Both the position numbers and the translations under genes were made by a program. The notes beneath the pieces are model-generated. The model was given only the letters and a program-made list of their open reading frames with translations, had not been told where the DNA came from and searched no databases. A stretch of DNA of 63,020 nt from Flavobacteriaceae bacterium (lineage in GTDB: Bacteria; Bacteroidota; Bacteroidia; Flavobacteriales; Flavobacteriaceae). Position 1 is the first letter of the stretch. The number at the start of each line of letters is the position of its first letter. Where the stretch lies: NCBI GenBank assembly GCA_002721275.1, contig PBJZ01000002.1:95284-158303 (forward strand). The letters run 5' to 3'. Of this stretch, positions 1-8,633 are shown in pieces.

Positions 1-72
1 ATTGCAGTAGAGGAGTGGTTAAACGATAACATATATTATAGAAAAACTGACGAACCAGGAAGTAAAACATAG
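1..72 (+). CDS. rpoZ: RNA polymerase omega subunit (Rpb6-like), C-terminal fragment
   Basis: The window opens inside a gene. The first 23 codons read IAVEEWLNDNIYYRKTDEPG and a short tail, then TAG at 70-72. This matches the conserved end of the Bacteroidota omega/Rpb6-family protein, in which an AIAVEEWL segment precedes a lysine- and tyrosine-rich tail. Omega promotes assembly and stability of RNA polymerase. The gene sits directly upstream of coaBC in many flavobacteria, and here the coaBC ATG follows the stop after one base, so the two are probably cotranscribed. Only the last quarter or so of the protein is visible; the identification rests on this tail and the gene order. Confidence 0.7.
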   Translation: MAVEEWLNDNIYYRKTDEPGSKT

Positions 73-73
73 T

Positions 74-1281
74 ATGCAACCGCTTAAATCAAAAAATATT
101 CTAATCGGTGTAAGCGGTGGAATTGCGGCATACAAGATTCCTATATTCATAAGACAACTTAAAAATGCTGGTGCTAACGTAAAAGTTATTCTTACAGAAT
201 CAGCTAAAGACTTCGTAACACCATTAACTCTTGAAGTTTTATCTCAAAATTCTGTTTTATCATCTTTTGTTTCAGAGGAATTTGATAATCCTAGATGGAA
301 TAATCACATAGATTTATCTAGTTGGGCAGACTTATTTATAATTGCTCCCGCTACCTCTAATATAATAGCGTCAATGGCAAATGCAATATGTAATAATCTC
401 ATTATTGCAGTTTATTTATCCTCTACATGTCCGGTATTTGTTGCCCCATCAATGGATTTGGATATGTTTAAACATCCAGCTAATAAAAAAAATATTTCAA
501 AATTAATAGACCATGGTGATAACGTTCTGCCTGTTGGTGAGGGTTTTTTAGCAAGTGGATTAGAAGGGAAAGGAAGAATGATGGAACCTGAATTTATTTG
601 TGATAATATTATTTCTTTTTTTCAAAAAAAAAAAAACTACTAAATAAAAAAATTCTAATTACTGCTGGCCCTACACATGAGCCTATCGACCCTGTAAGGT
701 TTATTGGTAATAGATCCTCTGGAAAAATGGGTTTTGAACTTGCCAAAGAGGCATTTGAACTTGGTGGTGAAGTAATCTTAATAATTGGTCCCAATAATTT
801 AGATTTGAACTCTTTTAAGGGAAAAATAATAAATGTATCTACAGCTGAGGATATGTTTAAAAAAACAATTGTAAACTTTAAAAATACAGATATTCTAATA
901 TCAGCCGCCGCTGTATCTGATTTTAGACCTAAATCAGTTGATTCAAAAAAAATAAAAAAAATAACAAAAGTTAATGAGATTCCTCTAGAACCTACTATAG
1001 ATATACTTAATGAAATAGCAAAGATCAAAAAAAATCAAATTGTTATTGGTTTTGCACTTGAAACAGATAATGAATTTGAAAATGCCAAAATAAAGCTTGA
1101 GAATAAAAATCTTGATGCAATTGTTTTGAATTCACTAAACGATAAATCAGCAGGTTTTAATTTCAATACCAATAAAATTACCTTCATTAAAAAAAATGGC
1201 AAAGCAATAAAATTCAATTTAAAAACAAAAAAAGAGGTTGCTAAAGATATTTTAAATCAAATATTAGAGATTTATGAATAA
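74..1281 (+). CDS. coaBC: CoaBC: phosphopantothenoylcysteine decarboxylase / phosphopantothenate-cysteine ligase, frame interrupted at a poly-A run
   Basis: This bifunctional enzyme makes 4'-phosphopantetheine for coenzyme A. The CoaC half (residues 1-185) has the flavoprotein start IGVSGGIAAYK, the active-site His in NNHIDLS (His78), PATSNIIASMAN and PSMDLDM. The CoaB half has AGPTHEPIDP, NRSSGKMG and DKSAGFNFNTNKI. The halves lie in different frames: the first reaches TAA at 641-643, the second is open from about 607. The switch coincides with 13 adenines at 624-636. One extra A would give a normal 402-residue protein. No ATG, GTG or TTG precedes the essential CoaB motifs, so separate initiation looks unlikely. 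The usual CoaC motif Asn is Asp128 and the usual Cys is Ser161. The ATG at 74 follows the upstream stop by one base, and the 3' end overlaps the next gene by 8 bases. Confidence 0.88.
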
Positions 1282-2170
1282 TTTTTTGTTGGCTTTTATG
1301 TGTTCTTTTTTTATTTTAAAACTCCAAGCTCAGGAATTAAATTGTAAAGTCGTAGTAAGCTCAAACCTTGTTAATCAAACTAATCAAAAGATATTTAATA
1401 CTCTAGAGGTTTCAATCAAAGAATTTATGGACTCCAAAGCTTGGACCTCCAAGAAATGGAGTTATGAGGAAAAAATCAACTGTACTTTAATTTTTAATAT
1501 CACAGAATATGATAATTCAAATAATAACTTTAAAGGTACTCTTCAGATTTTATCTCAACGACCAACTTATGAATCATCATATTCCACTACTATTATTAAT
1601 TATCAAGATAATGACATAAATTTTAAGTATGATGAGTACCAACCTTTATTTTATAATTCAAATGTTTATGAATCTAATTTGATATCTATCTTGAGCTTTT
1701 ATGCTTATATTATTCTTGGATTGGATTCTGACTCCTTTAAAATAAATGGTGGACAGAGATATTTTTCAATAGCACAACAAATTGTAAATTTAGCACAACA
1801 AAATAATGTGAGTGGCTGGAACACGGATGGTTCTCGAAAGAATAGATACTGGTTTGTAGATTCAATTTTATCCAATGCATTTGTTGATTTTCGTACTTCT
1901 ATTTACGAATATCACAGAAAAGGTTTAGATCAAATGACAACTGATATAAAACTAGCTAAGGAAAATATCTTTAGTAGTTTGAGGAAATTAGATAATCTAA
2001 ATAATAGAAGGCCAAATTCTTTTTTGATACAATTCTTTTTTGACACCAAGGCAACAGAAATCGTAAGTATATTTTCAGATGGACCATCAATTCCAAATTC
2101 AGATATAAAACAATTATTGAAAAAGATTGCACCATTTTATAATAACTTGTGGAGAGAAATAAGATCTTAA
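1274..2170 (+). CDS. DUF4835 / PorD-family secreted protein
   Basis: A 298-residue exported protein with an N-terminal signal peptide (hydrophobic NFLLAFMCSFFILKL, then QAQE as a likely cleavage region). The mature part carries the features I associate with DUF4835: an early ELNCKVVV segment, a SRPTYESSYSTTIINYQD-like segment in the first third, a central LSFYAYIILGLDSDSF, and NNRRPNSFL near the end. DUF4835 proteins are annotated as PorD-type components associated with the type IX secretion system; their exact role is not well defined. The start overlaps the end of coaBC, and coaBC-DUF4835-recN is a standard flavobacterial order. Family assignment is confident; the secretion role comes from family annotation only. 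Confidence 0.8.
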   Translation: MNNFLLAFMCSFFILKLQAQELNCKVVVSSNLVNQTNQKIFNTLEVSIKEFMDSKAWTSKKWSYEEKINCTLIFNITEYDNSNNNFKGTLQILSQRPTYESSYSTTIINYQDNDINFKYDEYQPLFYNSNVYESNLISILSFYAYIILGLDSDSFKINGGQRYFSIAQQIVNLAQQNNVSGWNTDGSRKNRYWFVDSILSNAFVDFRTSIYEYHRKGLDQMTTDIKLAKENIFSSLRKLDNLNNRRPNSFLIQFFFDTKATEIVSIFSDGPSIPNSDIKQLLKKIAPFYNNLWREIRS

Positions 2171-2215
2171 ATTTTAATATATTTATTATTAGTAACCTTG
2201 TTATAATTTTTTCTG

Positions 2216-3868
2216 TTGATTAAAACTCTTTCAATATCAAATTTTGCTATTATTGATAATATTGAGGTCAACTTTAGTAAAGGAATGACATCAATAACTG
2301 GTGAGACTGGAGCTGGTAAATCTATCATACTAGGAGCCCTTTCATTGGTACTTGGTAAACGTGCAGATTTAAATATCTTAAAAGATTCAACTAAGAAATG
2401 TGTAATTGAAGCATCTTTTGACATATCTAAATACAATTTAAAAAGTATTTTTTCAGATGAAAATATTGATTATGAGGATGAAACTATATTAAGAAGGGAA
2501 TTAATTCCATCCGGAAAATCGAGAGCTTTTATAAATGACTCACCAGTAAAGTTGGAGGTTTTAAATATTATCAGTTCAAATTTAATTGATATTCATAATC
2601 AAAACGAAACATATGTTTTTTTTAATAAATCATTTCAGTACAAATTTTTAGACTCTTTTTCTGACGCAATAAATGATTCCGACATCTTCAAACAAAATTA
2701 CTTTGAGCTTAAATCCTTAAATAATTCTTATGAAAACTTGAATAAAATTAAAGATTCAGGTATAAAGGAGCATGATTATCAGAAGTTTCTTCTTGATGAG
2801 CTTGAGTCTCTGGAACTGAATAAAAATTTACTAAAAGATCTAGAAAATGAAGTAAATGAATTAAGTAATGCTAATGAGCTCAAGAACAAGTTATTATTTT
2901 GTGTGGATATAATTAATTCCGAAGAAAGAGGTGTTTTAAGCAGCCTCAACGAAATTCTTTCAAATTTATCAACTGTAAAAACAATTTCAAATAAAATTTC
3001 AGATTATTATTCAAGAATTAACTCATCATACATTGAATTAAAAGATATTATAAACGATATTGAAACACACTCGGAGATGTTAGATAATGAACCTGAATTA
3101 TTGAATATAAAAAACGCAGAACTTGATAAAATTTATTCAGTTTTTAAAAAACATAGGGTGACATCTATCGAAGAATTAATTTTAGAAAGAGATAGGTTAT
3201 CTAAAGTTTTTTTTGATAAAGATTCCCTTTCAATTAAAATTAATGACATCAAGGAGCTGATTATTAATAAAAAAGAATTTCTTTCAAAACTATCCAAAAA
3301 AATTCATTCAAAAAGATCCAAAGCTATTCCAGGTATTGAGAAAGAATTAAATTCAATTGTCAATAAATTAGGAATGAAAAATGCTAAATTCAATTTTAAT
3401 TTGAATTCAATTGTAGAGCCTAACGAGTATGGAACGGATAATCTCGAATTATTGTTTTCATCAAATTTAGGAACTAAATTTAAGCCTATTAAAAATATCA
3501 TTTCCGGTGGAGAGTTATCGAGAGTAATGCTTTCAATCAAATATATGGTTTCAAAGAAATATAATTTTCCTACAATTATTTTTGACGAAATTGACTCTGG
3601 TGTGTCCGGAGCTGTTGCAAATGAAATAGGTATTTTAATGCATTCAATGGCGGTTTCAAATCAGATTTTAACAATAACTCATATCCCTCAAGTTGCATCC
3701 AGAGGTGATAATCATATCAAGGTTTATAAAGAGGTTAGTAAGAATGGTACTAAGACTAAATTGATTAAATTATCAAAAAAGGAAAGAGAAATTGAAATCG
3801 CATCGATGCTCTCAGGAAAGAAAATGACCTCATCTGCAATTAAGCACGCTCGTGAGTTGTTAGATTAA
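2216..3868 (+). CDS. recN: DNA repair protein RecN
   Basis: RecN is an SMC-like ATPase that acts early in recombinational repair of double-strand breaks. The 550-residue protein has Walker A GETGAGKS at 29-36, long coiled-coil arms at about 150-390, the ABC signature ISGGELSR near 427 and Walker B TIIFDEIDSGVSG near 453, followed by TITHIPQVASRG. Length and order are normal for the family. I take TTG at 2216 as the start: it gives the standard N-terminus IKTLSISNFAIID, and the first in-frame ATG, at about 2285, would cut into the ATP-binding fold. It is the third gene of a run beginning with coaBC. Confidence 0.95.
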   Translation: MIKTLSISNFAIIDNIEVNFSKGMTSITGETGAGKSIILGALSLVLGKRADLNILKDSTKKCVIEASFDISKYNLKSIFSDENIDYEDETILRRELIPSGKSRAFINDSPVKLEVLNIISSNLIDIHNQNETYVFFNKSFQYKFLDSFSDAINDSDIFKQNYFELKSLNNSYENLNKIKDSGIKEHDYQKFLLDELESLELNKNLLKDLENEVNELSNANELKNKLLFCVDIINSEERGVLSSLNEILSNLSTVKTISNKISDYYSRINSSYIELKDIINDIETHSEMLDNEPELLNIKNAELDKIYSVFKKHRVTSIEELILERDRLSKVFFDKDSLSIKINDIKELIINKKEFLSKLSKKIHSKRSKAIPGIEKELNSIVNKLGMKNAKFNFNLNSIVEPNEYGTDNLELLFSSNLGTKFKPIKNIISGGELSRVMLSIKYMVSKKYNFPTIIFDEIDSGVSGAVANEIGILMHSMAVSNQILTITHIPQVASRGDNHIKVYKEVSKNGTKTKLIKLSKKEREIEIASMLSGKKMTSSAIKHARELLD

Positions 3869-3869
3869 C

Positions 3870-3877
3870 TATCTTTG
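3870..3877 (+). promoter_or_regulatory. Putative -7 promoter element of fabI
   Basis: TATCTTTG matches the Bacteroidota -7 consensus TAnnTTTG. It begins next to the recN stop and ends 12 bases before the fabI ATG, so the leader would be only a few bases long. I see no clear -33 TTTG at the usual spacing. Confidence 0.45.
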
Positions 3878-3889
3878 TAAAAACAAAAT

Positions 3890-4696
3890 ATGTCACATAA
3901 AATTTTAGAGGGAAAAAAAGGTATTGTTTTTGGCGCATTAGATGAAAATTCAATCGCATGGAAAACTGCGGAAGCAATTAACGATGCTGGTGGTAAAATT
4001 ATTTTAACAAATGCACCTATTGCAATTCGAATGGGTAATATTAAAGAATTATCAGAAAAAATTGATTGCCCAATAATTCCAGCCGATGCAACTTCAGTAT
4101 CAGATCTTGAAAATTTAGTTAAAAAATCTGTTGAACACTTCAATGGAAAAATTGACTTTGTCCTTCATTCCATAGGTATGTCAGTTAATGTTAGAAAGGG
4201 AAAAGACTATACAGATTTAAACTACGATTGGTTAACAAAAGGTTGGGATATATCTGCTGTTTCATTTCACAAACTTTTACAATCTCTATATAATAATGAC
4301 ATAATGAATAAATGGGGAAGTATTGTTGCTCTAACATATATTGCCGCTCAGAGAACCTTTCCAAACTATAATGATATGGCTGAGAACAAAGCATATTTGG
4401 AGTCAATTGCTCGTAGCTTTGGTTATTTTTTTGGTAAAAAAAACAAAATAAGAGTAAATACTATCTCGCAGTCCCCCACAATAACAAAAGCTGGTGAGGG
4501 GGTTAAAGGTTTGGAGGGTTTTTTAAAATATTCCGAAAAAATGTCCCCTTTAGGTAACGCATCTGCTGAAGATTGTGCTAAATATGCAGTAATGATGTTT
4601 TCTGATTATACAAAAAAAGTTTCTTTGCAAAATTTATATCATGATGGAGGTTTCTCTAATGTGGGAGTTAGTCAAGATATAATAGACTTAATTTAA
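3890..4696 (+). CDS. fabI: Enoyl-[acyl-carrier-protein] reductase (NADH) FabI
   Basis: FabI catalyses the last reductive step of each fatty acid elongation cycle, reducing trans-2-enoyl-ACP with NADH. The 268-residue protein has the divergent FabI Rossmann start (GKKGIVFGALDENSIAW) and the FabI active-site pattern with Tyr150, Tyr160 and Lys167 in TYIAAQ...PNYNDMAENK, matching Tyr-x6-Lys rather than the Tyr-x3-Lys of ordinary short-chain dehydrogenases. Typical C-terminal elements follow (SQSPTITKAGEG, then LYHDGGFSNVG). FabI is the target of triclosan. It has its own putative promoter at 3870-3877, and the YbbR-domain gene follows after 9 bases. Confidence 0.95.
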   Translation: MSHKILEGKKGIVFGALDENSIAWKTAEAINDAGGKIILTNAPIAIRMGNIKELSEKIDCPIIPADATSVSDLENLVKKSVEHFNGKIDFVLHSIGMSVNVRKGKDYTDLNYDWLTKGWDISAVSFHKLLQSLYNNDIMNKWGSIVALTYIAAQRTFPNYNDMAENKAYLESIARSFGYFFGKKNKIRVNTISQSPTITKAGEGVKGLEGFLKYSEKMSPLGNASAEDCAKYAVMMFSDYTKKVSLQNLYHDGGFSNVGVSQDIIDLI

Positions 4697-4705
4697 AATA
4701 TTTTA

Positions 4706-5668
4706 ATGGATTTATATAATTTTGAAAAAAACTCTGATAATCCATTAGCCAAAAAACAAAAGCTTAAATTATTTTTAGTTTTTTTCTTTGTCTCTACATT
4801 ATTTTGGAGTGTAACAAAGTTCTCAAATAACTATTCAGCACTTGTATTATTCAGTGTTAAATATATAAATGTACCTGAACTTATTGTTATTCAACCACAA
4901 TACAAACTAATTGAGGGATACGTTAATACATCAGGATTTCAGTTATTTTTCTATAGATTTTTCCGAAAAACATTAAACATTGATTTCAGTTCAGCAGAGC
5001 TAAATGATGGAAATGGATCAATTAGTTTAGTTTCATTAAGAAGATCATTAGATGACCAAATTTTTGGCTCTTTTTTGAGTTTTGAAAATGAAAAGCTGTT
5101 TTTTGATTATTCATCTTACATGACAAAGAAAGTGCCGGTTAAAGTCGATCAAAATTCGGAATATAATATTGCATCTGGATTTAGTTCTTTACAAAATTCA
5201 TCATTTGAACCAGACAGCATATATGTTTCAGGACCTAAATCAAAATTGGAGGATCTTGATTTTATACCTGTTTTGATAAAATTAAATGGAGAAATTTCGA
5301 AAAATATTGAGATGACAGTAAGAATACAAGACAATGATTCTTCTTTGAAATTCAACCCAAATAATATAGTTTACAGGGAGTCAATAGAGAAATTCACGGA
5401 ACAAAGCTTTGATATAAATTTAAAATTAATAAACGTTCCTGATAGTGTTAAAATTAAACTTTTTCCTAAAAATGTGAAACTTTATTCCTCTTTTCCATTT
5501 CAATTCGTTAACAACATAAATAATGAAGATTTTGAACTTATTTTCGATTATTTAGATACAAAAAATGGAAAGTTTCAGAGTATCCCTGTTAGGTTAAATA
5601 AATTCCCCGATTTTTCAAAAAATATTAGATGGGAGCCAAAAACAATATCATATCTTGTTAAAAAATGA
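4706..5668 (+). CDS. YbbR-like domain membrane-anchored protein
   Basis: A 320-residue protein with a short cytoplasmic N-terminus, one membrane segment at about 22-42 (LKLFLVFFFVSTLFWSVTKF) and an extracytoplasmic region of beta-rich repeats. It resembles YbbR/CdaR-type proteins as found in flavobacteria between fabI and coaE; the segment DSIYVSGPKSKLEDLDFIPV at about 172 is typical of a YbbR repeat. In Firmicutes CdaR regulates a diadenylate cyclase, but no cyclase gene is seen here, so the role is unknown. Its stop overlaps the coaE start by 4 bases (ATGA), indicating translational coupling. Confidence 0.75.
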   Translation: MDLYNFEKNSDNPLAKKQKLKLFLVFFFVSTLFWSVTKFSNNYSALVLFSVKYINVPELIVIQPQYKLIEGYVNTSGFQLFFYRFFRKTLNIDFSSAELNDGNGSISLVSLRRSLDDQIFGSFLSFENEKLFFDYSSYMTKKVPVKVDQNSEYNIASGFSSLQNSSFEPDSIYVSGPKSKLEDLDFIPVLIKLNGEISKNIEMTVRIQDNDSSLKFNPNNIVYRESIEKFTEQSFDINLKLINVPDSVKIKLFPKNVKLYSSFPFQFVNNINNEDFELIFDYLDTKNGKFQSIPVRLNKFPDFSKNIRWEPKTISYLVKK

Positions 5669-6261
5669 CAACGATTGGCATTACAGGAGGTATAGGGAGT
5701 GGAAAGTCTAAAATTTTAAGTTTCCTATCTAATAGTGGATTTAAATGCTATAATTCTGATGATCAGGCAAAAAAACTATTAAATACTAATTTAAATGCTA
5801 AAAAAAGTTTAATAAATTATTTTGGTAACTCAGTTTATGTTAAAAATAATTTAGATTCAAAATATTTGTCTAAAATTGTTTTCAATAACTCTAATAAACT
5901 AAGAAAGTTGAGTTCTATTGCACACCCATTGGTTATTGAAGATTTTAAAAAATTCAAAAAAAAATCAAAAAGCAAAATTATTTTTTTAGAGAGTGCAATT
6001 CTATTTGAATCTAATTTCAACTTACTGTGTGATTATATTGTACTAATTAGTGCCCCGACTGATGTTAGAATTGAGAGAATTATTAAACGAGATTCAATTA
6101 CTTATAGTGAAGTTATCTCAAGAATCTCAGCACAATGGCCAGACAGAAAAAAAATTCAACTCGCCGATGTCCATATTGAAAATATAGACTGGTATAAAAC
6201 AGTTTTATTAATTGAAAATTTGATAGCCGATATAAAAAAGAGATTTTTTATATCAGATTAA
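5665..6261 (+). CDS. coaE: Dephospho-CoA kinase CoaE
   Basis: CoaE phosphorylates dephospho-CoA with ATP, the last step of coenzyme A synthesis. The 198-residue protein has the P-loop GGIGSGKS at 8-15, the family segment CYNSDDQAKKLL near 29, the conserved IAHPLVIEDF near 84, the substrate-region SAILFES near 110 and the lid arginines in RIERIIKRDS. It overlaps the preceding gene by 4 bases. It lies about 4.4 kb downstream of coaBC, in the same direction, so two of the late CoA enzymes are encoded in one colinear block. Confidence 0.93.
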   Translation: MTTIGITGGIGSGKSKILSFLSNSGFKCYNSDDQAKKLLNTNLNAKKSLINYFGNSVYVKNNLDSKYLSKIVFNNSNKLRKLSSIAHPLVIEDFKKFKKKSKSKIIFLESAILFESNFNLLCDYIVLISAPTDVRIERIIKRDSITYSEVISRISAQWPDRKKIQLADVHIENIDWYKTVLLIENLIADIKKRFFISD

Positions 6262-6324
6262 CAATTAATTGGCATTTTTTTTATTTTTTTTTATAGAATT
6301 TTGTTCAATAATTAATGATACTGA

Positions 6325-7932
6325 GTGAGGAAAAATTATTTTATATCTCTTGTAAGTTTAATATTGTTGTCAATTATTGGTGTTGTGATAACACAAGTAT
6401 ATTGGATTAAAACATCATGGGAAAATAATGAAGAAGCTTTTTCATTAGCAGTAAATCAAATATTACAATCTGTTTCTACTGATATTCAAAATAGAGAGTT
6501 AAACGATTATATTTATGCATATGAAAGGTTAATAGACTCCGTTGGCAAGCCAGATGATTCAAATTTCACTGATGTATTTCTTTTTTTACCTGAAAGAAAT
6601 TCTACAAATTTATCTACCTTTTTCGCATATGGAATATTACAAGAAGACTATGATTTAAATGGAATATCGGTTGATCCTAGGTTTAATGATTTACGTGATA
6701 TTTCGGATTATAAAAGTGTAAAAACTACTGCGATCCTCTCAGAGGATGTTTTTAATAGGGAAAATAATTTGGTTAAATCAATTTCAAAAATTAAAACTGT
6801 TGAAAGAAAAAATCCATTTGAAGTGGCCAAATACAGATCTATTTTTACTCAATATATGTCGAGTTTGCCTATTCACAAAAGACTTACCGTTCAAGAAGTT
6901 TCTTTTCTCTTAAAGAAGGCTCTTAACGAAAAGAAAATCAATACAGGTTTTGAATTTGGTATTTACAATAATAATCTTTCAACAAAGATTACTTCAAATA
7001 ATTATTCTGAGATTGAAATTGGACCTAAATATTCAACCCCTATATTTGTTGACGAGTATGGTAATGGCAATTATACACTTTCCGTATTTTTTCCTGATAA
7101 AGAAAATTTTGTTTTTTCATCGGTAATTGGTGTTGCTGGGCTTTCGATTTCATTTTCTTTATTTATCGTTATTGTTTCTTTTACAGCTCTTTATCAGATA
7201 ATTAAGCAGAAAAAAATTGCAGTAATGAAAACAGATTTTATTAATAATATGTCTCACGAATTTAAAACTCCTATTGCTACTATTGGACTCGCTTTAGATG
7301 CTATTTCAAATATTAAAAATATTAATAACCCCAAATCAATCAATAAATATGTTAAGATGATAAGAGAGGAAAATCATAGAATGCTTAAGCAGGTCGATGG
7401 TGTTTTGAGGATATCTCAACTTGATAAGGGAACATTGCCAATGGATAAACAAAGAATCAATATTTATGATATTATTTTAGCCTCAGTTAGTCATGTTCAG
7501 TTAATTGTTTCTAGTAGAAATGGTAAAATTAAATTAGATATTGATGATGATAAACCCATATTTATAAATGGTAATAAAAATCACTTGACAAATCTATTTA
7601 TAAATATTTTGGATAATTCAATAAAGTACTCTGTACTTCCGCCAGAAATATATATTAATTCAAAAGTTAATAAAAATATTATATTCATAAGTGTAACAGA
7701 TAATGGAATTGGCATGGATGAACGTTCGCAAAAATTGATATTTCAAAAATTTTACAGAGTTCAATCAGGAAATATCCATGATATTAAAGGACACGGATTA
7801 GGCCTAACTTATGTAAAAAAAATAACAGATTTACATTTAGGCTCATTAACTCTAAACAGTAAAAAGGGTTCGGGAACAACATTTACTGTTGGTTTACCCT
7901 TAATAAACGACAACATAACCCAATTAAATTAA
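6325..7932 (+). CDS. Sensor histidine kinase
   Basis: A 535-residue membrane kinase. It has an N-terminal membrane segment (about 6-27), a periplasmic sensing region of roughly 230 residues without a domain I recognise, a second membrane segment at about 268-292, then the H-box NNMSHEFKTPIATI with phospho-acceptor His311. The ATP-binding domain follows, with N-box NLFINILDNSIKY, G1 DNGIGMD and G2 GHGLGLTYVK. It starts with GTG at 6325, which places the first membrane helix correctly; no nearby ATG does. It shares one base with the next gene (TAATG), the partner response regulator. The signal sensed cannot be deduced. Confidence 0.92.
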   Translation: MRKNYFISLVSLILLSIIGVVITQVYWIKTSWENNEEAFSLAVNQILQSVSTDIQNRELNDYIYAYERLIDSVGKPDDSNFTDVFLFLPERNSTNLSTFFAYGILQEDYDLNGISVDPRFNDLRDISDYKSVKTTAILSEDVFNRENNLVKSISKIKTVERKNPFEVAKYRSIFTQYMSSLPIHKRLTVQEVSFLLKKALNEKKINTGFEFGIYNNNLSTKITSNNYSEIEIGPKYSTPIFVDEYGNGNYTLSVFFPDKENFVFSSVIGVAGLSISFSLFIVIVSFTALYQIIKQKKIAVMKTDFINNMSHEFKTPIATIGLALDAISNIKNINNPKSINKYVKMIREENHRMLKQVDGVLRISQLDKGTLPMDKQRINIYDIILASVSHVQLIVSSRNGKIKLDIDDDKPIFINGNKNHLTNLFINILDNSIKYSVLPPEIYINSKVNKNIIFISVTDNGIGMDERSQKLIFQKFYRVQSGNIHDIKGHGLGLTYVKKITDLHLGSLTLNSKKGSGTTFTVGLPLINDNITQLN

Positions 7933-8633
7933 TGAAAAATAAAAAAATATTAGTGGTTGAAGATGATCCGAATTTTGGAAGTATACTTAGGGATTATTTA
8001 TCATTAAATTCATATAATGTGACATTAGCGAAAAATGGAGTAGAAGGATATGAAAAATTTAAAAAAAATAATTTTGATTTATGTATTCTTGATATAATGA
8101 TGCCCTTTAAGGACGGCTTTACACTCGCAAAGGAAATAAGAGAGAAAAACAATACAATACCTATAATTTTTTTGACAGCTAAAACACTTAAGGAAGATGT
8201 TTTAAAGGGGTTTAAAGTTGGGGCTGATGATTATCTATCCAAACCTTTTGATTCTGATGTATTATTAGCAAAAATAAAAGCAATTTTAAATCGACAAAAT
8301 TCAATTGAAATACCTGAATCAGAGGAATATAAATTTGAGGTTGGTTGTTTTTTATTTAATTCAAAATTAAGAATATTAAATAATAAAGTAAATAATAATT
8401 CAATTAAGCTATCACCTAAAGAAAGTCAACTTTTAAAACTTTTGATACTTCACTTAAATGATTTGATGCCACGTGAAATTGCACTCAATAAAATATGGAG
8501 GGATGACAATTATTTTACTTCAAGAAGTATGGATGTTTACATTGCTAAACTTCGAAAATACTTCAGAGTGGATCCTAAAATTGAAATAATTAATATTCAT
8601 GGCGAAGGTTTTAGGTTAATAGTCAAAAATTAA
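7932..8633 (+). CDS. Two-component response regulator, OmpR/PhoB type
   Basis: A 233-residue transcription regulator. The receiver domain (about 1-120) has the acidic pair in VVEDDPN, phospho-acceptor Asp54 in LCILDIMMPFKDG, the conserved Thr in FLTAK and Lys in YLSKPF. A winged-helix domain (about 135-233) follows, with KLSPKESQLLKLL and SRSMDVYIAKLRKYF as recognition-helix region. The overlapping start with the kinase makes it the cognate partner. Its stop interlocks with the stop of the convergent recombinase gene in TTAA at 8630-8633. Target genes are unknown. Confidence 0.93.
   Translation: MKNKKILVVEDDPNFGSILRDYLSLNSYNVTLAKNGVEGYEKFKKNNFDLCILDIMMPFKDGFTLAKEIREKNNTIPIIFLTAKTLKEDVLKGFKVGADDYLSKPFDSDVLLAKIKAILNRQNSIEIPESEEYKFEVGCFLFNSKLRILNNKVNNNSIKLSPKESQLLKLLILHLNDLMPREIALNKIWRDDNYFTSRSMDVYIAKLRKYFRVDPKIEIINIHGEGFRLIVKN

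Noticed and set aside
609-1028. Minus-strand open frame of about 139 codons opposite coaBC
   Set aside because: It lies antisense to recognisable CoaB motifs, has a low-complexity Phe/Ser-rich translation and ends on the poly-A tract; a shadow of the real gene.
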